Shown here piece by piece: positions 1 through 12,376 of a DNA stretch of 64,000 nt (positions are counted from its first letter, which is position 1; every line of letters starts with the position of its first letter). This DNA comes from Castellaniella sp049650445 (GTDB lineage: Bacteria > Pseudomonadota > Gammaproteobacteria > Burkholderiales > Burkholderiaceae_B): the NCBI RefSeq assembly GCF_049650445.1, contig NZ_JBASAD010000037.1, forward strand, positions 83,330-147,329. Direction: 5' to 3'. The position numbers were made by a program, and so were the translations under genes. The notes under the pieces were generated by a model. It saw only the letters and a list, made by a program, of their open reading frames with translations, had not been told where the DNA came from and ran no database searches.

Positions 1-9
1 GATGGCGAC

Positions 10-924
10 ATGGAATCCAGCACGAAACCCAAGGGACTGAACCGGCCGCTGCTCGATCCGGATCTGCTGAAGGCGATGGTCGCCGTGGTGGACTGCGGCG
101 GCTTCACCGCAGCAGCAGCCCGCCTGCACTCCACTCAGTCCACCGTCAGCCAGAAAATCCGCCGGCTGGAGGACCTGGTCGGCCACCGCCTGCTGGACCG
201 CAGCGGCCGCGAAATCCTGCCGACCGACGCCGGCCAGGCGCTGCTCGGCCACGCCCGCCACCTGCTGGCGCTGAACGACCAGATCCTGGACGTGATGGCC
301 GGCGCCACCGTCGGCGTCACCGTGCGGCTGGGCGTGCCCGAGGACTTCGTCGCCAGCCGCACCACGCAGCTCATGGCGGACTTCAGCCGGCGCCATCCCC
401 AGCTCAAGCTGGAAATCACCAGCGGCCTGTGTTCCGGACTGATCGCCAGCTACGACCGGGGCGAACTGGACCTGGTCCTGACCAAGCAGCGCGGCCACAA
501 CCGCTCGGCCGTCGCCAGCCGGCCGGAGACCCTGGCCTGGATCGACAGCGCGCGTCACCCCTGCTTCCAGACCGATCCGGTGCCCCTGGTGACCTTCCCC
601 CCTCGGGGCCTGTACCGTGAGGACATCATCCGCGCCCTTGAAGCCATGGGCCGGAACTGGCGCATCGCCTACACCTGCTCCAGCCTGAACGGCATCCAGC
701 ACGCGGTGGCCGCCGGCCTGGGCATCAGCCTGCTGCCCTTGCGGACCGTGACACCGGACCACGCCCTCCTCGGTCCCCGCGAGGGCCTGCCGACCGTCGA
801 TGACTACGAGATCAGCCTCGTGCACCGCCCCACGGCGGACGCCACCGTCCAGGCGCTGGCGCAGGCCCTGGCCGGCATGCTGGATGAGGAGGGACACAGG
901 ACAGTCCACTGCGGACTGTCCTGA
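10..924 (+). CDS. LysR-family transcriptional regulator
   Basis: A 304-residue LysR-type regulator. Residues about 15-75 form the winged helix-turn-helix (DLLKAMVAVVDCGGFTAAAA followed by a TQSTVSQKIRRLE recognition region). The rest is a periplasmic-binding-like effector domain with the usual GLGISLLP motif near residue 240. It is convergent with allE, so it may or may not control it; the effector is unknown. The ATG at 10 is the only start visible and lies close to the window edge. The last 12 or so residues (EEGHRTVHCGLS) are encoded by the first copy of a duplicated hairpin repeat, and the stop codon lies in the base of that hairpin, so the C-terminal tail looks repeat-derived rather than ancestral. 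Confidence 0.9.
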   Translation: MESSTKPKGLNRPLLDPDLLKAMVAVVDCGGFTAAAARLHSTQSTVSQKIRRLEDLVGHRLLDRSGREILPTDAGQALLGHARHLLALNDQILDVMAGATVGVTVRLGVPEDFVASRTTQLMADFSRRHPQLKLEITSGLCSGLIASYDRGELDLVLTKQRGHNRSAVASRPETLAWIDSARHPCFQTDPVPLVTFPPRGLYREDIIRALEAMGRNWRIAYTCSSLNGIQHAVAAGLGISLLPLRTVTPDHALLGPREGLPTVDDYEISLVHRPTADATVQALAQALAGMLDEEGHRTVHCGLS

Positions 925-1006
925 GCCAGACGAATCCGAGTGCCTTGCAAGGCACGAGGTGGACAAGGAGGGACACAGGACAGTCCACCGCGGACTGTCC
1001 TGAGCC
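888..1006. repeat. Direct repeat of a 40-bp hairpin element around a central palindrome
   Basis: Two 40-bp copies, 888-927 and 967-1006, differ at one base (910 T versus 989 C). Each contains a perfect 11-bp inverted repeat, CAGGACAGTCC and GGACTGTCCTG, around a 5-nt loop. Between them 940-955 is a perfect 16-bp palindrome, GTGCCTTGCAAGGCAC. The array lies between the convergent LysR gene and allE, where a bidirectional terminator would be expected, but there are no T-tracts. The first copy supplies the last codons and stop of the LysR gene. It resembles a REP-like dispersed element; whether other copies exist outside the window cannot be seen. Confidence 0.85.
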
Positions 1007-1009
1007 CGA

Positions 1010-1849
<840 letters not shown>

Positions 1850-1940
1850 GGGAACTCCACGGGTCGTGCGTTGCGGCCACCGTGCGGAGGCCGTGGATGA
1901 GATATCCGCAAGCGGATACCCCACCATACCGGGCGACCAC

Positions 1941-1961
1941 GATATTTACCAATTAAATATC
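1941..1961. promoter_or_regulatory. Operator-like inverted repeat upstream of allE
   Basis: Perfect 8-bp arms GATATTTA and TAAATATC separated by 5 bp (CCAAT), in an AT-rich stretch about 90 bp upstream of the allE start codon. The symmetry and AT-rich arms fit a dimeric regulator site (LysR- or GntR-like). Which protein binds is not shown; the nearby LysR protein is a candidate. Confidence 0.5.
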
Positions 1962-2037
1962 AGAATCAACATCATCCATTTTTTAAATACATTGGAAACC
2001 GCCGACCGCGCGATCGGCGTGGCGTGAGCCCGGCGGA

Positions 2038-2847
2038 TCAGCGACCCCGCTGAACCACCAGATCCAGGATGTAGACCCGGGACGAACCATCGGCCGGAGG
2101 ATGCGGGTCCGTGTACTGCTTGACCCGCACAATGGCGTGTTCGCCGTCCCGATGCGCGTAGCCCTCGATCGGCTGATACAGCAACTGCCAGTCGGCAGCG
2201 GGCTGCTGGATCACGCCTGAAGCGTCATAGCGGCGCTCACGCACGCGCAGGCACCGGTGATCGGGGATCAGGGGATGGCTGCAGGCCGCGCGCTCGGGTG
2301 CGATCTCAAGGAACACGATCTTGCCCGGGCCGCCGTAGCGCGTCTCGGGCGTGGGCATGCCGGTAAAAACCAGTACGTCCCCGCCGGCCGTGGCCAGGCG
2401 CAGCCGGGGCGCCTCCGCACCGCCCTGGACCTCGGCAGCCAGGCGGCCCTTCAGACGCGCGGCGATCTCGGTATCCAGCCGCATCCGTTCCGGAGAGCAG
2501 GCTTTCATCGTGCCCGCCAGGCCCTGGACCGTCAGAGCGCCCGCTTCCAGGGTATAGCCGCCGAACTGGGCGTTGCAGCCTCCCGACACATTCAGGGACG
2601 TGCCGGAGAACGACAGGCGCAACGGCTGCTGCCCCAGCCCCGCGCGCAAGGCCGCAACGGGCTTGCCCTGGCCGTCCACGGCCTCGCTCAGGTGCCAGCC
2701 ATACGCGGACAGAGTGGCCACGTCCAGGGCGAGCGTCGCACGGTTGGACGTCACAGGGGCGTGTCCCGCGGCGGCGGGTTCATTCGGCGCCTGGGCGCAG
2801 GCGCCGAGCGCCAGAGCCAGGACGGAAACGGCAAGCATCTTTTTCAT
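2038..2847 (-). CDS. META / DUF4377 domain lipoprotein
   Basis: A 269-residue predicted outer-membrane or periplasmic lipoprotein. The N-terminus (MKKMLAVSVLALALGACAQ) is a type II signal peptide with lipobox LGAC, so the mature protein starts at Cys17. Residues about 40-135 resemble the META domain (HslJ-like; SFSGTSLNVSGGCNAQFGGY, then GTMKACSPERMRLDTE). The C-terminal 100 residues match the DUF4377 pattern (PDHRCLRVRERRYD, then WQLLYQPIEGYAH). The ATG at 2847 was chosen because it begins the signal peptide; the longer reading frame only adds unrelated residues, and no clear ribosome-binding site is seen. HslJ-type proteins are linked to heat shock and novobiocin tolerance in E. coli; here the function is unknown. 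Confidence 0.8.
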   Translation of the reverse strand: MKKMLAVSVLALALGACAQAPNEPAAAGHAPVTSNRATLALDVATLSAYGWHLSEAVDGQGKPVAALRAGLGQQPLRLSFSGTSLNVSGGCNAQFGGYTLEAGALTVQGLAGTMKACSPERMRLDTEIAARLKGRLAAEVQGGAEAPRLRLATAGGDVLVFTGMPTPETRYGGPGKIVFLEIAPERAACSHPLIPDHRCLRVRERRYDASGVIQQPAADWQLLYQPIEGYAHRDGEHAIVRVKQYTDPHPPADGSSRVYILDLVVQRGR

Positions 2848-2894
2848 AGGGTAAACACTGAGTAAAGCAAAACCCCATGATAACAACGGGATGC

Positions 2895-2909
2895 GTCCGT
2901 TTCGCGGAC
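2895..2909 (-). terminator. Short hairpin downstream of pgk
   Basis: GTCCG (2895-2899) and CGGAC (2905-2909) can pair around a 5-nt loop about 20 bp past the pgk stop. On the minus strand a T-run (TTTTTT) precedes rather than follows the stem, so this is weak as a Rho-independent terminator. Confidence 0.2.
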
Positions 2910-2929
2910 AAAGCGTCAAAAAAGGTCAA

Positions 2930-4117
2930 TCAGGCCCCACGCGCCTGCAGCGCGGCGACGGCGGGCAGCGTCTTGCCTTCCAGAAACTCCAGGAAGGCGC
3001 CGCCGCCGGTCGAGATATAGCCGACCCGGTCGGTGATGCCGAATTTGGCGATTGCCGCCAGCGTGTCGCCACCGCCGGCGATGGAAAAGCCGTCGGATTC
3101 CGCGATGGCCTGGGCGATCGCCCGGGTACCGCCGGCGAAGGCTTCGAATTCAAACACACCCACCGGGCCGTTCCAGACGATGGTGCCGGCGCGGCGCAAT
3201 TGATCCGCCAGCGCGGCAGCGGTGCGCGGGCCGATGTCCAGGATCAGATCATCAGGCCCCACGTCGGCGGCGTCCTTCACGGTGGCCGGCGCATCGGCGG
3301 CGAAGGTCGTCGCCACCACCACGTCCACGGGGATGGGGACTTCGACGCCGCGCGCCCGCATCGCATCCATCACGGCCTTGGCCTGATCGACCTGCTCGGG
3401 CTCGGCCAGCGACTTGCCGATGGGCAGGCCGGCGGCCAGCATGAAGGTGTTGGCGATGCCGCCGCCCACGATCAGTTGATCGACCTTGTCGGCCAGGGAC
3501 TGCAGGATGGACAGCTTGGTGGAGACTTTCGAGCCGCCGACGATGGCCGCCATCGGACGGCGGGGGGACTGCAGGGCCCGGCCCAGGGCATCCAGTTCGG
3601 CTTCCAGCAGCGGGCCGGCGCAGGCCACCGGCGCATGGCGGGCGATGCCTTCGGTGGTGGCCTCGGCACGGTGCGCCGTGCCAAAAGCGTCATTGACGTA
3701 GACGTCGCACAGCGTGGCCATGCGGCGCGCCAGTTCGGGATCGTTCTTCTTTTCGCCGGGATTGCAGCGGCAGTTTTCCAGCAGCACGACCTCGCCGGGC
3801 GCCACGGCAACGCCGTTGACCCAGTCAGCGGCCAGCCGTACCGGCCGGCCCAGCAATTCAGCCAGGCGTTCGCCGACGGGCTGCAGGGTGTCGTCGGGAC
3901 CGACCGTGCCTTCCTTGGGACGCCCCAGGTGCGAGGTCACCATCACGGCCGCGCCCGCGTCCAGCGCCAACTGGATCGCCGGCACCGAGGCCCGGATGCG
4001 GGTGTCTTCGGTGATGCGCCCCTGGTCCAGGGGCACGTTCAGGTCGGAGCGGATGAAAACGCGCTTGCCCTTCAGGGCGCCGGACTGCGCCAGGCCGGTC
4101 AAAGTCTGTATCGTCAT
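2930..4117 (-). CDS. pgk: Phosphoglycerate kinase
   Basis: A 395-residue cytoplasmic glycolytic/gluconeogenic enzyme interconverting 1,3-bisphosphoglycerate plus ADP and 3-phosphoglycerate plus ATP. The N-terminal substrate motif (VFIRSDLNVPLD), the HLGRPKEG loop, and the C-terminal nucleotide-binding GGGDTLAA and STGGGAFLEFLEGKTLP are all present. The length is normal for bacterial PGK. The start ATG at 4117 (MTIQTLTGLAQ) was preferred to an upstream start that adds only MCRPRIDSRGNPS. It is the last gene of the tkt-gap-pgk operon, 121 bp after gap. Confidence 0.97.
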   Translation of the reverse strand: MTIQTLTGLAQSGALKGKRVFIRSDLNVPLDQGRITEDTRIRASVPAIQLALDAGAAVMVTSHLGRPKEGTVGPDDTLQPVGERLAELLGRPVRLAADWVNGVAVAPGEVVLLENCRCNPGEKKNDPELARRMATLCDVYVNDAFGTAHRAEATTEGIARHAPVACAGPLLEAELDALGRALQSPRRPMAAIVGGSKVSTKLSILQSLADKVDQLIVGGGIANTFMLAAGLPIGKSLAEPEQVDQAKAVMDAMRARGVEVPIPVDVVVATTFAADAPATVKDAADVGPDDLILDIGPRTAAALADQLRRAGTIVWNGPVGVFEFEAFAGGTRAIAQAIAESDGFSIAGGGDTLAAIAKFGITDRVGYISTGGGAFLEFLEGKTLPAVAALQARGA

Positions 4118-4238
4118 GGACGGATTTCCTCGGGAATCGATTCGGGGACGGCACACAGGCGGGGACGTCCGCCAGCGTGGATGCGCCGGATACGACGAGG
4201 GCGGGTTGCCCCGCCCCGCGTCATCGTGCGCCGAATGC

Positions 4239-5249
4239 TTATTTGGCGGCCATCAGGGCCACGGTGGTGTCGAGCATGCGGTTGGAGAAGCCCCACTCGT
4301 TGTCGTACCAGGAGCCGACCTTGACCAGATTGCCGGACACCTTGGTCAGGCCCGCGTCCACGGTGCTGGAAGCCGGATCGTGGTTGAAGTCGACCGACAC
4401 CAGGGGTTCGGTGGTGTAGTTCAGAATGCCCTTCAGCGGGCCTTCGGCGGCGGCCTTGAGGATGCCGTTGACTTCTTCGACCGTGGTCTCGCGCGCCGCC
4501 ACGAAGGACAGGTCGACGATGGACACGTTGATCGTCGGCACGCGGATCGCGTAGCCGTCGAGCTTGCCGTTCAGTTCGGGCAGCACCAGGCCGACGGCGG
4601 AAGCCGCACCGGTCTTGGTGGGGATCATGCTGTGCGTGGCCGAACGCGCGCGGCGCAGGTCGGAGTGATAGACGTCGGTCAGCACCTGGTCGTTGGTGTA
4701 GGCGTGCACCGTGGTCATCAGGCCGTTGACGATGCCCAGTTGCTGGTGCAGCGGGTGGACCAGCGGCGCCAGGCAGTTGGTGGTGCACGAGGCGTTGGAG
4801 ATCACCGTGTCGGTGGCCTTCAGGACCTGGTGATTGACGCCGTAGACGATGGTGGCGTCCACGTCCTTGCCGCCCGGGGCGGAGATGATGACTTTCTTGG
4901 CGCCGCCCTTCAGGTGGGCCGAGGCTTTTTCCTTGGAGGTGAAGAAACCCGTGCATTCCAGCACCACGTCCACACCCAGCTCGCCCCAGGGCAGCTTGGC
5001 CGGATCACGATCCGCCAGCACGCGGATGCGGTCGCCGTTGACGACCATGTAATCGCCGTCGACCTCGACCTTGCCGGGGAAACGGCCATGCGCCGTGTCG
5101 TACTGGGTCAGGTGGGCGTTGGTCTTGGGGTCGCCCAGGTCATTGATGGCAACGATCTGGATGTCGTGCTTCTTGCCGTCTTCGTAGTGGGCACGCAGGA
5201 TGTTACGGCCGATGCGGCCGTAGCCGTTGATGGCGACGCGAATGGTCAT
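4239..5249 (-). CDS. gap: Type I glyceraldehyde-3-phosphate dehydrogenase
   Basis: A 336-residue NAD(P)-dependent enzyme converting glyceraldehyde 3-phosphate to 1,3-bisphosphoglycerate. It has the Rossmann motif INGYGRIGRNI at the N-terminus, the catalytic ASCTTNCLAP with the active-site Cys, and the C-terminal WYDNEWGFSNRM signature. The start at 5249 has AGGAG 7-8 nt upstream. It lies 15 bp after the transketolase stop, so the two are almost certainly cotranscribed. Cofactor preference (glycolytic versus Calvin-cycle type) cannot be told with confidence from sequence alone. Confidence 0.97.
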   Translation of the reverse strand: MTIRVAINGYGRIGRNILRAHYEDGKKHDIQIVAINDLGDPKTNAHLTQYDTAHGRFPGKVEVDGDYMVVNGDRIRVLADRDPAKLPWGELGVDVVLECTGFFTSKEKASAHLKGGAKKVIISAPGGKDVDATIVYGVNHQVLKATDTVISNASCTTNCLAPLVHPLHQQLGIVNGLMTTVHAYTNDQVLTDVYHSDLRRARSATHSMIPTKTGAASAVGLVLPELNGKLDGYAIRVPTINVSIVDLSFVAARETTVEEVNGILKAAAEGPLKGILNYTTEPLVSVDFNHDPASSTVDAGLTKVSGNLVKVGSWYDNEWGFSNRMLDTTVALMAAK

Positions 5250-5264
5250 GCAGAATCTCCTTGA

Positions 5265-7310
5265 TTACAAAACCTGTTCGACGGCGGCGGCCACGTGATC
5301 AGCCGTCAGCCCGAAATGTTTGAACAGCTCGCCCGCGGGTGCGGACTCACCGTAAGTATCAATGCCCACGACGGCGCCCGTCGTGCCCACGTATTTGTAC
5401 CAGGTCGTCGTGCCGCCGGCCTCGACCGCCACGCGCGGCAGGCCCGCAGGCAGCACCGAAGCACGCCATTCGGCGTCCTGGGCATCGAAGATCTGGGTGC
5501 AGGGCATGGACACCACGCGGGTCGCCACGCCACGCGCGGCCAGACGATCCTGGGCCTGCAGGGCCAGTTCGATTTCAGAACCTGTGGCGATCAGCACGGC
5601 GCGCGCGCCCACCATGTCGCGCAACACGTAGCCGCCCCGGGCGATCGCGTCGGTGGTGGCGGCGTCGCGGGCGACGAACGGCAGATTCTGGCGCGACAGC
5701 AGCAGCGCCGAAGGCCCGCCGTCGTGCACGGCCATGCCCAGGCTGGCGGGGCGCGCCAGGGCGCATTGCCAGGCAACCGCCGTTTCGGTCGTGTCGCAGG
5801 GCCGCCAGACGTGCAGATTGGGGATCAGGCGCAGGCTGCCCGCGTGCTCGATCGACTGGTGGGTGGGACCGTCTTCGCCCAGGCCGATGGAATCGTGGGT
5901 AAAGACGTGCACCACGCGCTGCTTCATCAGCGCCGCCATGCGCAGGGCATTGCGGGAATAGTCGGAGAAGGTCAGGAAGGTCCCGCCAAAGGGCAGATAG
6001 CCGCCGTGCAGGGCTATGCCGTTCATGATGGCGGCCATGCCGAATTCACGCACGCCGTAATTGATGTGGCGCCCGGACCGGGGCCCCCCGTCGGCGCGAC
6101 GCACGGGCTCGACGCCCTTCCAGTCGGTGAAATTGGAACCGGTCAGGTCGGCCGAGCCGCCCAGCAGTTCCGGCAGGATTTCCGCGAAGGCGGCGATGGC
6201 CTGCTGGGAGGCCTTGCGCGAGGCGATGGACTCGGCCTTGTCCTGGGTGGACAGGACGTAGGCCCGGGCGCGCTCGGCAAAATCGGCCGGCAGCTCGCCC
6301 GCCATGCGGCGACACAGCGCGGCCGCCAGTTCGGGATAGGCCTCGGCGTAGCGGTCGAAGCGCGATTGCCATTCGGACTGCAGGTCCGCGCCGCGCGTAC
6401 GGCCGTCCCAGTAGTGGTAGACCTCGCGCGGGATCTCGAAGGGCGGATGGTTCCAGCCCATGGCCTTGCGCGCAGCGGCGATTTCCTCGGCCCCCAGGGG
6501 CGCGCCATGCACCTTTTCGGAACCGGCCTTGGTCGGGGCGCCGCGACCGATGACGGTGCGGCAGCAGATCAGGGTCGGGCCCTGGCCGGCGGCGGCGTGC
6601 GCGCGAGCCTGGACGATGGCGGCGTCGATCGCGTTCATGTCATGGCCGTCGACACCACGCAGCACGTTCCAGCCATAGGCTTCGAAGCGCGCCGGCGTGT
6701 CGTCGGCGAACCAGGACTGGACTTCGCCGTCGATGGAGATGCCGTTGTCGTCGTAGAACACGATCAGGCGCGACAGGCCCAGCGTGCCGGCCAGCGAGCA
6801 GGCCTCGTGCGAGATGCCTTCCATCAGGCAGCCGTCACCGACGAAGGCGTAGGTGTCGTGGCCGATCAGTTCGTGCCCGGGGCGATTGAACTCGCCCGCC
6901 AGCAGCGACTGGGCGAGCGCCATGCCGACCGCGTTGGCCAGCCCCTGGCCCAGCGGGCCGGTGGTGGTCTCGACGCCCGGCGTGATGCCGACCTCGGGGT
7001 GGCCCGGAGTGCGCGAATGCAGTTGGCGGAACTGGCGCAGTTCTTCGATCGGCAGGTCGTAGCCGGACAGATGCAGCAGCGCATAGATCAGCATCGAGCC
7101 GTGGCCGTTGGACAGCACGAAGCGGTCGCGGTCCAGCCAGGCGGGGTCGGCCGGGTTATGACGCAGATGCCGCGTCCACAGCACGTGGGCGATGTCGGCC
7201 ATGCCCATGGGTGCCCCGGGGTGCCCGGAATTGGCTTGTTGGACGGCATCCATGGCCAGGACGCGAATGGCATCGGCCATGGAAGGATCGGGGGCGGGCA
7301 AAGCGCTCAT
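5265..7310 (-). CDS. tkt: Transketolase
   Basis: A 681-residue thiamine-diphosphate enzyme of the pentose phosphate pathway that transfers two-carbon ketol units. It shows the N-terminal AMDAVQQANSGHPGAPMGMAD, the ThDP motif GDGCLMEGISHEA extending to the DDNGISIDG aspartate/asparagine, and the PYR-domain THDSIGLGEDGPTHQ. Length is normal. It is the first gene of tkt-gap-pgk; the promoter must lie in the 130 bp shared with divergent rsmE. Confidence 0.97.
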   Translation of the reverse strand: MSALPAPDPSMADAIRVLAMDAVQQANSGHPGAPMGMADIAHVLWTRHLRHNPADPAWLDRDRFVLSNGHGSMLIYALLHLSGYDLPIEELRQFRQLHSRTPGHPEVGITPGVETTTGPLGQGLANAVGMALAQSLLAGEFNRPGHELIGHDTYAFVGDGCLMEGISHEACSLAGTLGLSRLIVFYDDNGISIDGEVQSWFADDTPARFEAYGWNVLRGVDGHDMNAIDAAIVQARAHAAAGQGPTLICCRTVIGRGAPTKAGSEKVHGAPLGAEEIAAARKAMGWNHPPFEIPREVYHYWDGRTRGADLQSEWQSRFDRYAEAYPELAAALCRRMAGELPADFAERARAYVLSTQDKAESIASRKASQQAIAAFAEILPELLGGSADLTGSNFTDWKGVEPVRRADGGPRSGRHINYGVREFGMAAIMNGIALHGGYLPFGGTFLTFSDYSRNALRMAALMKQRVVHVFTHDSIGLGEDGPTHQSIEHAGSLRLIPNLHVWRPCDTTETAVAWQCALARPASLGMAVHDGGPSALLLSRQNLPFVARDAATTDAIARGGYVLRDMVGARAVLIATGSEIELALQAQDRLAARGVATRVVSMPCTQIFDAQDAEWRASVLPAGLPRVAVEAGGTTTWYKYVGTTGAVVGIDTYGESAPAGELFKHFGLTADHVAAAVEQVL

Positions 7311-7440
7311 AGGGTCTTGGGGGGCAAGCGCCGCTCGACCGAAGCCATGGCCTCACCGCATACAGAATCACAAAGCTATGGATTTTACCACCCCGCCCGA
7401 TCCGGTTTATAGTCCCCCGCACCCGCCCAATGGTCATGCC

Positions 7441-8163
7441 ATGTCCCCACCCCGTTTCTTCTGCGAAACCCCGCTGGACGCCGGCGGACGCATCGAACTG
7501 CCGACCGCTCTGGCACATCACGCGCTGCGTGTGCTGCGGCTCACGGACGGCGCCCCCATCGTCCTGTTCGACGGCCGGGGCGGCCAGTATCCTGCCGTCC
7601 TGCACGTCGAAGGCCGGCATGCCCTGGCCGCCCTGGGCGCGCACGAGGCCGCCGACAGCGAACTGCGCGGTCGCCTGGTCCTGATCCAGGGGCTGGCCTC
7701 GGGCGACAAGATGGACTGGATCGTGGAAAAGGCGGTCGAACTGGGCGTGGCCGAGCTGCGCCCCGTCGCAGCCGAGCGCAGCGTCCTGCGCCTGTCCGGC
7801 CCCCGCCTGGACAAGCGCCTGGCGCATTGGCGCGCCATCGCCCGGGCGGCCAGCGAGCAATGCGGCCGCAACCGGCTGATGCTCGTCCACCCGCCCGCGC
7901 CGCTGGCGGCCTGCCTGGAGGCGGTGGACGGCCCGGCGCTGTTCTGCCATCCCGAAGGCTTGCTGGATTTCCGCACGGCCCTGGCGGACGTGCGCGACGG
8001 GCTGACGCTGATGGTCGGCCCCGAGGGCGGCTGGTCGCCGGAGGAACTGGCCCTGGCGCAACGCCGGGGCCTGACGGGCGTGCGCTTCGGCCCCCGGGTG
8101 CTGCGCACCGAAACAGCCGGCCTGGCGCTGGCGGCGGCGGCCACGGCACTGCTGGATTGGTAG
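7441..8163 (+). CDS. rsmE: 16S rRNA (uracil1498-N3)-methyltransferase
   Basis: A 240-residue SPOUT-class methyltransferase that modifies U1498 in the 30S subunit. It has the N-terminal PUA-like segment (RFFCETPLDAGGRIELP, HHALRVLRL) and the C-terminal SAM-binding knot (LMVGPEGGWSPEEL, then GPRVLRTETAGLAL). The ATG at 7441 was chosen because the family begins M..RFF; in-frame ATG codons upstream (for example 7378) cannot be excluded, and no clear Shine-Dalgarno is seen before 7441. It is followed directly by a strong hairpin terminator. Confidence 0.95.
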   Translation: MSPPRFFCETPLDAGGRIELPTALAHHALRVLRLTDGAPIVLFDGRGGQYPAVLHVEGRHALAALGAHEAADSELRGRLVLIQGLASGDKMDWIVEKAVELGVAELRPVAAERSVLRLSGPRLDKRLAHWRAIARAASEQCGRNRLMLVHPPAPLAACLEAVDGPALFCHPEGLLDFRTALADVRDGLTLMVGPEGGWSPEELALAQRRGLTGVRFGPRVLRTETAGLALAAAATALLDW

Positions 8164-8194
8164 AAAAAACGGCGCCGAGGCGCCGTTTTTTCTA
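8161..8194. terminator. Bidirectional Rho-independent terminator
   Basis: Perfect 16-bp arms (8161-8176 and 8179-8194) with a GC-rich centre GGCGCC and flanking A6/T6 tracts. The rsmE stop codon is the first base triplet of the stem. Its symmetry lets it terminate both rsmE and the convergent barstar-family operon. Confidence 0.9.
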
Positions 8195-8208
8195 CCCTTG
8201 TGGAGAAA

Positions 8209-8670
8209 TCAGGATTCCTCGCGGCCGGAATACGGCGTGGGATCGACGCCCGGCTCGGGCTCGGGATGCGCGCCGGCATGCTGGATGGCGTAGGCAAAGC
8301 GGCGTTCGTTGTTCTGGCCGAATTCCACCACGTCGTTGCACACGGCCTGGATGGCCTGGGCGTCCTCGACCAGCGCCGGGTCGCCGGAATGCAGGTGCCG
8401 GAACCACAGGAACAGGCCCTCCTTCTGGTCGGTCAGCGTGTCGCACAGGCCGTCGTACAGCGCGTCCAGGTTGCCGCCGAAGTATTCCGGGTAGTCAATG
8501 GCCTTGACCACGGCCCGAAGCACCGCGGAACGGTTGCGCGCCCGGTCGCAATCGACGACGAAGGCGGCCAGACCGGCCTCGGTCGCAGCTTCCAGGGCTT
8601 CCTGTTCGCTCACCGCCTGGGCATCGACGATGCCCTGCGTCAGCATTTTTTTGATCTGGGCCGGACTCAT
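8209..8670 (-). CDS. Barstar-family protein
   Basis: A 153-residue protein whose residues about 35-120 match the barstar (ribonuclease inhibitor) family, including the typical YPEYFGGNLDALYDGL turn. Family members inhibit barnase-like RNases, but many proteobacterial homologues have no known partner and no RNase gene is visible here. The start ATG at 8670 has AAGGAG eight nt upstream and overlaps the patatin stop as ATGA, indicating translational coupling; a GTG at 8679 is less likely. The acidic C-terminal tail (EPEPGVDPTPYSGREES) is unique-looking. Confidence 0.82.
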   Translation of the reverse strand: MSPAQIKKMLTQGIVDAQAVSEQEALEAATEAGLAAFVVDCDRARNRSAVLRAVVKAIDYPEYFGGNLDALYDGLCDTLTDQKEGLFLWFRHLHSGDPALVEDAQAIQAVCNDVVEFGQNNERRFAYAIQHAGAHPEPEPGVDPTPYSGREES

Positions 8671-9915
8671 GCGGACCACTCCTTGAAAAACGCGATGACT
8701 TTTTCAGCCTGATTCAAACTGTCTGCCCTGCCCAGCGCAATCAGGCTTCGGGTGTAGCCGGATTCAAACAATAAGTAGGACGCCAGTGCGCCACCCCCTG
8801 CCTCGATTCTGCGCGGCGAAACGCCCAGTACACGAAACAGGGTGCGCACAGCGCCCGGCAATTCATCCAGATGATCCAACGCCAGCTCGTCCAGGGACCG
8901 GCTGGGCGCGATCATCAGGGTGTGGATGGGTCGCAGTGACTCGCTTTTTAAACGATTTGCAGGGATTCGTGCAAGCAGGGCATTGATCCGCTCCATGCGC
9001 TCCATGTCCATGGACACGCCATCGAGAAAAATGTTCGACAGCGTGTGCCCCGCAATCTGGGCCAGATTGGGGTACGGCGGGTCCAGATCACGGATGTCGG
9101 GGCTGGTTTCGTCGCTGTAATTGGTGCCGATGACGAAGATGCGCTCGGCCCCCAGATGGATGGCCGGACTGATCGGGGCCAGTTGGCGCATCGAGCCGTC
9201 GCCGCACCAGAGCGTGCGCCCGCCCATCAGGATGGCGCGTGCGGGAAAGACGAAGGGAATGGCGCTGGAGGCCATCAGATGGTCCACACCGATCGAACAC
9301 GTCACGGCACGCCGCAAGGTGCGCGACCAGGGCTGGATGCTCTGCCGGGCCTGATAAAAGGTCAGGTGCTCACCCGTGGTGTAGGCCGTCGCCGTGATCG
9401 CCAGGGCGCTCAGGTGGCCGCGATCCAGATTGGTCTGCAGGCGGGAAAAGTTCAGGGTGCGGCTCAACAGACCGGCCAGGGGCTGATTGTCCAGCAGGGA
9501 ATGCGGCGCGTAGCGGGACAGTTGCGGCCTGATCCAGCCCAGACCCAGCATGCCCAGCCATTGCAGGCCGGTCCGCATCAGCCGCGCCGCGTCCGCATAA
9601 TAAATGTCATGCGTACGCAGCGCCTGCCACAGGTCGCACAGGTGATCGACGGCACGATGCGGCTGGTGGGCGCGGCAGGCCAGGGCAGCGGCGTTGATGG
9701 CCCCCGCCGAGGTGCCGCAAATGATGTCGAAGGGATTACGAAAACCCGGTCTGCGATCCGGGTCCAGCAGTTCCAGCACGCCCGAGAGCACGCCGGCCTG
9801 GTAGGCGGCGCGGGCGCCGCCCCCGGTCATGACCAGGCCGACCCGGAGCCGGCCGCCCGCCCCCGCATCGGGAGCGCCGGACGTCACCGCAGAGGCGGGC
9901 TCGTCCAGCGATTCC

Positions 9916-9941
<26 letters not shown>
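8667..9941 (-). CDS. Patatin-like phospholipase
   Basis: A 424-residue patatin-domain lipid acyl hydrolase. The oxyanion-hole glycine motif (GGGARAAYQAG), the nucleophile elbow GTSAG and the catalytic-Asp block GDGSMRQLAPISPAI are all present, so a Ser-Asp dyad is expected. No signal peptide is visible, so it is probably cytoplasmic or membrane-associated. The proposed ATG overlaps the 3' end of maeB by 26 bp, and its stop overlaps the barstar gene. The first 35 residues are low-complexity and the true start could be slightly downstream. Confidence 0.88.
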
Positions 9942-12210
<2,269 letters not shown>

Positions 12211-12376
12211 GATAGAAGCAGCCTTGATACGTGATGGTAATGGGCAGGTGTGCTGCCGACCATTCTAGCCGCTTGCGCCGCCCCGCGGCATGGCGCGGGG
12301 CGCATGTGGATCATATGGGCCGGCGCACGCCCCGGCCGCGCGAACGGCACGGGCCGGAAATGCGTGTGAGCAGGCC

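Noticed and set aside
2891..7412. Long plus-strand frames opposite pgk, gap and tkt
   Set aside because: They are antisense shadows of well-recognised glycolytic genes and show no motifs of their own.
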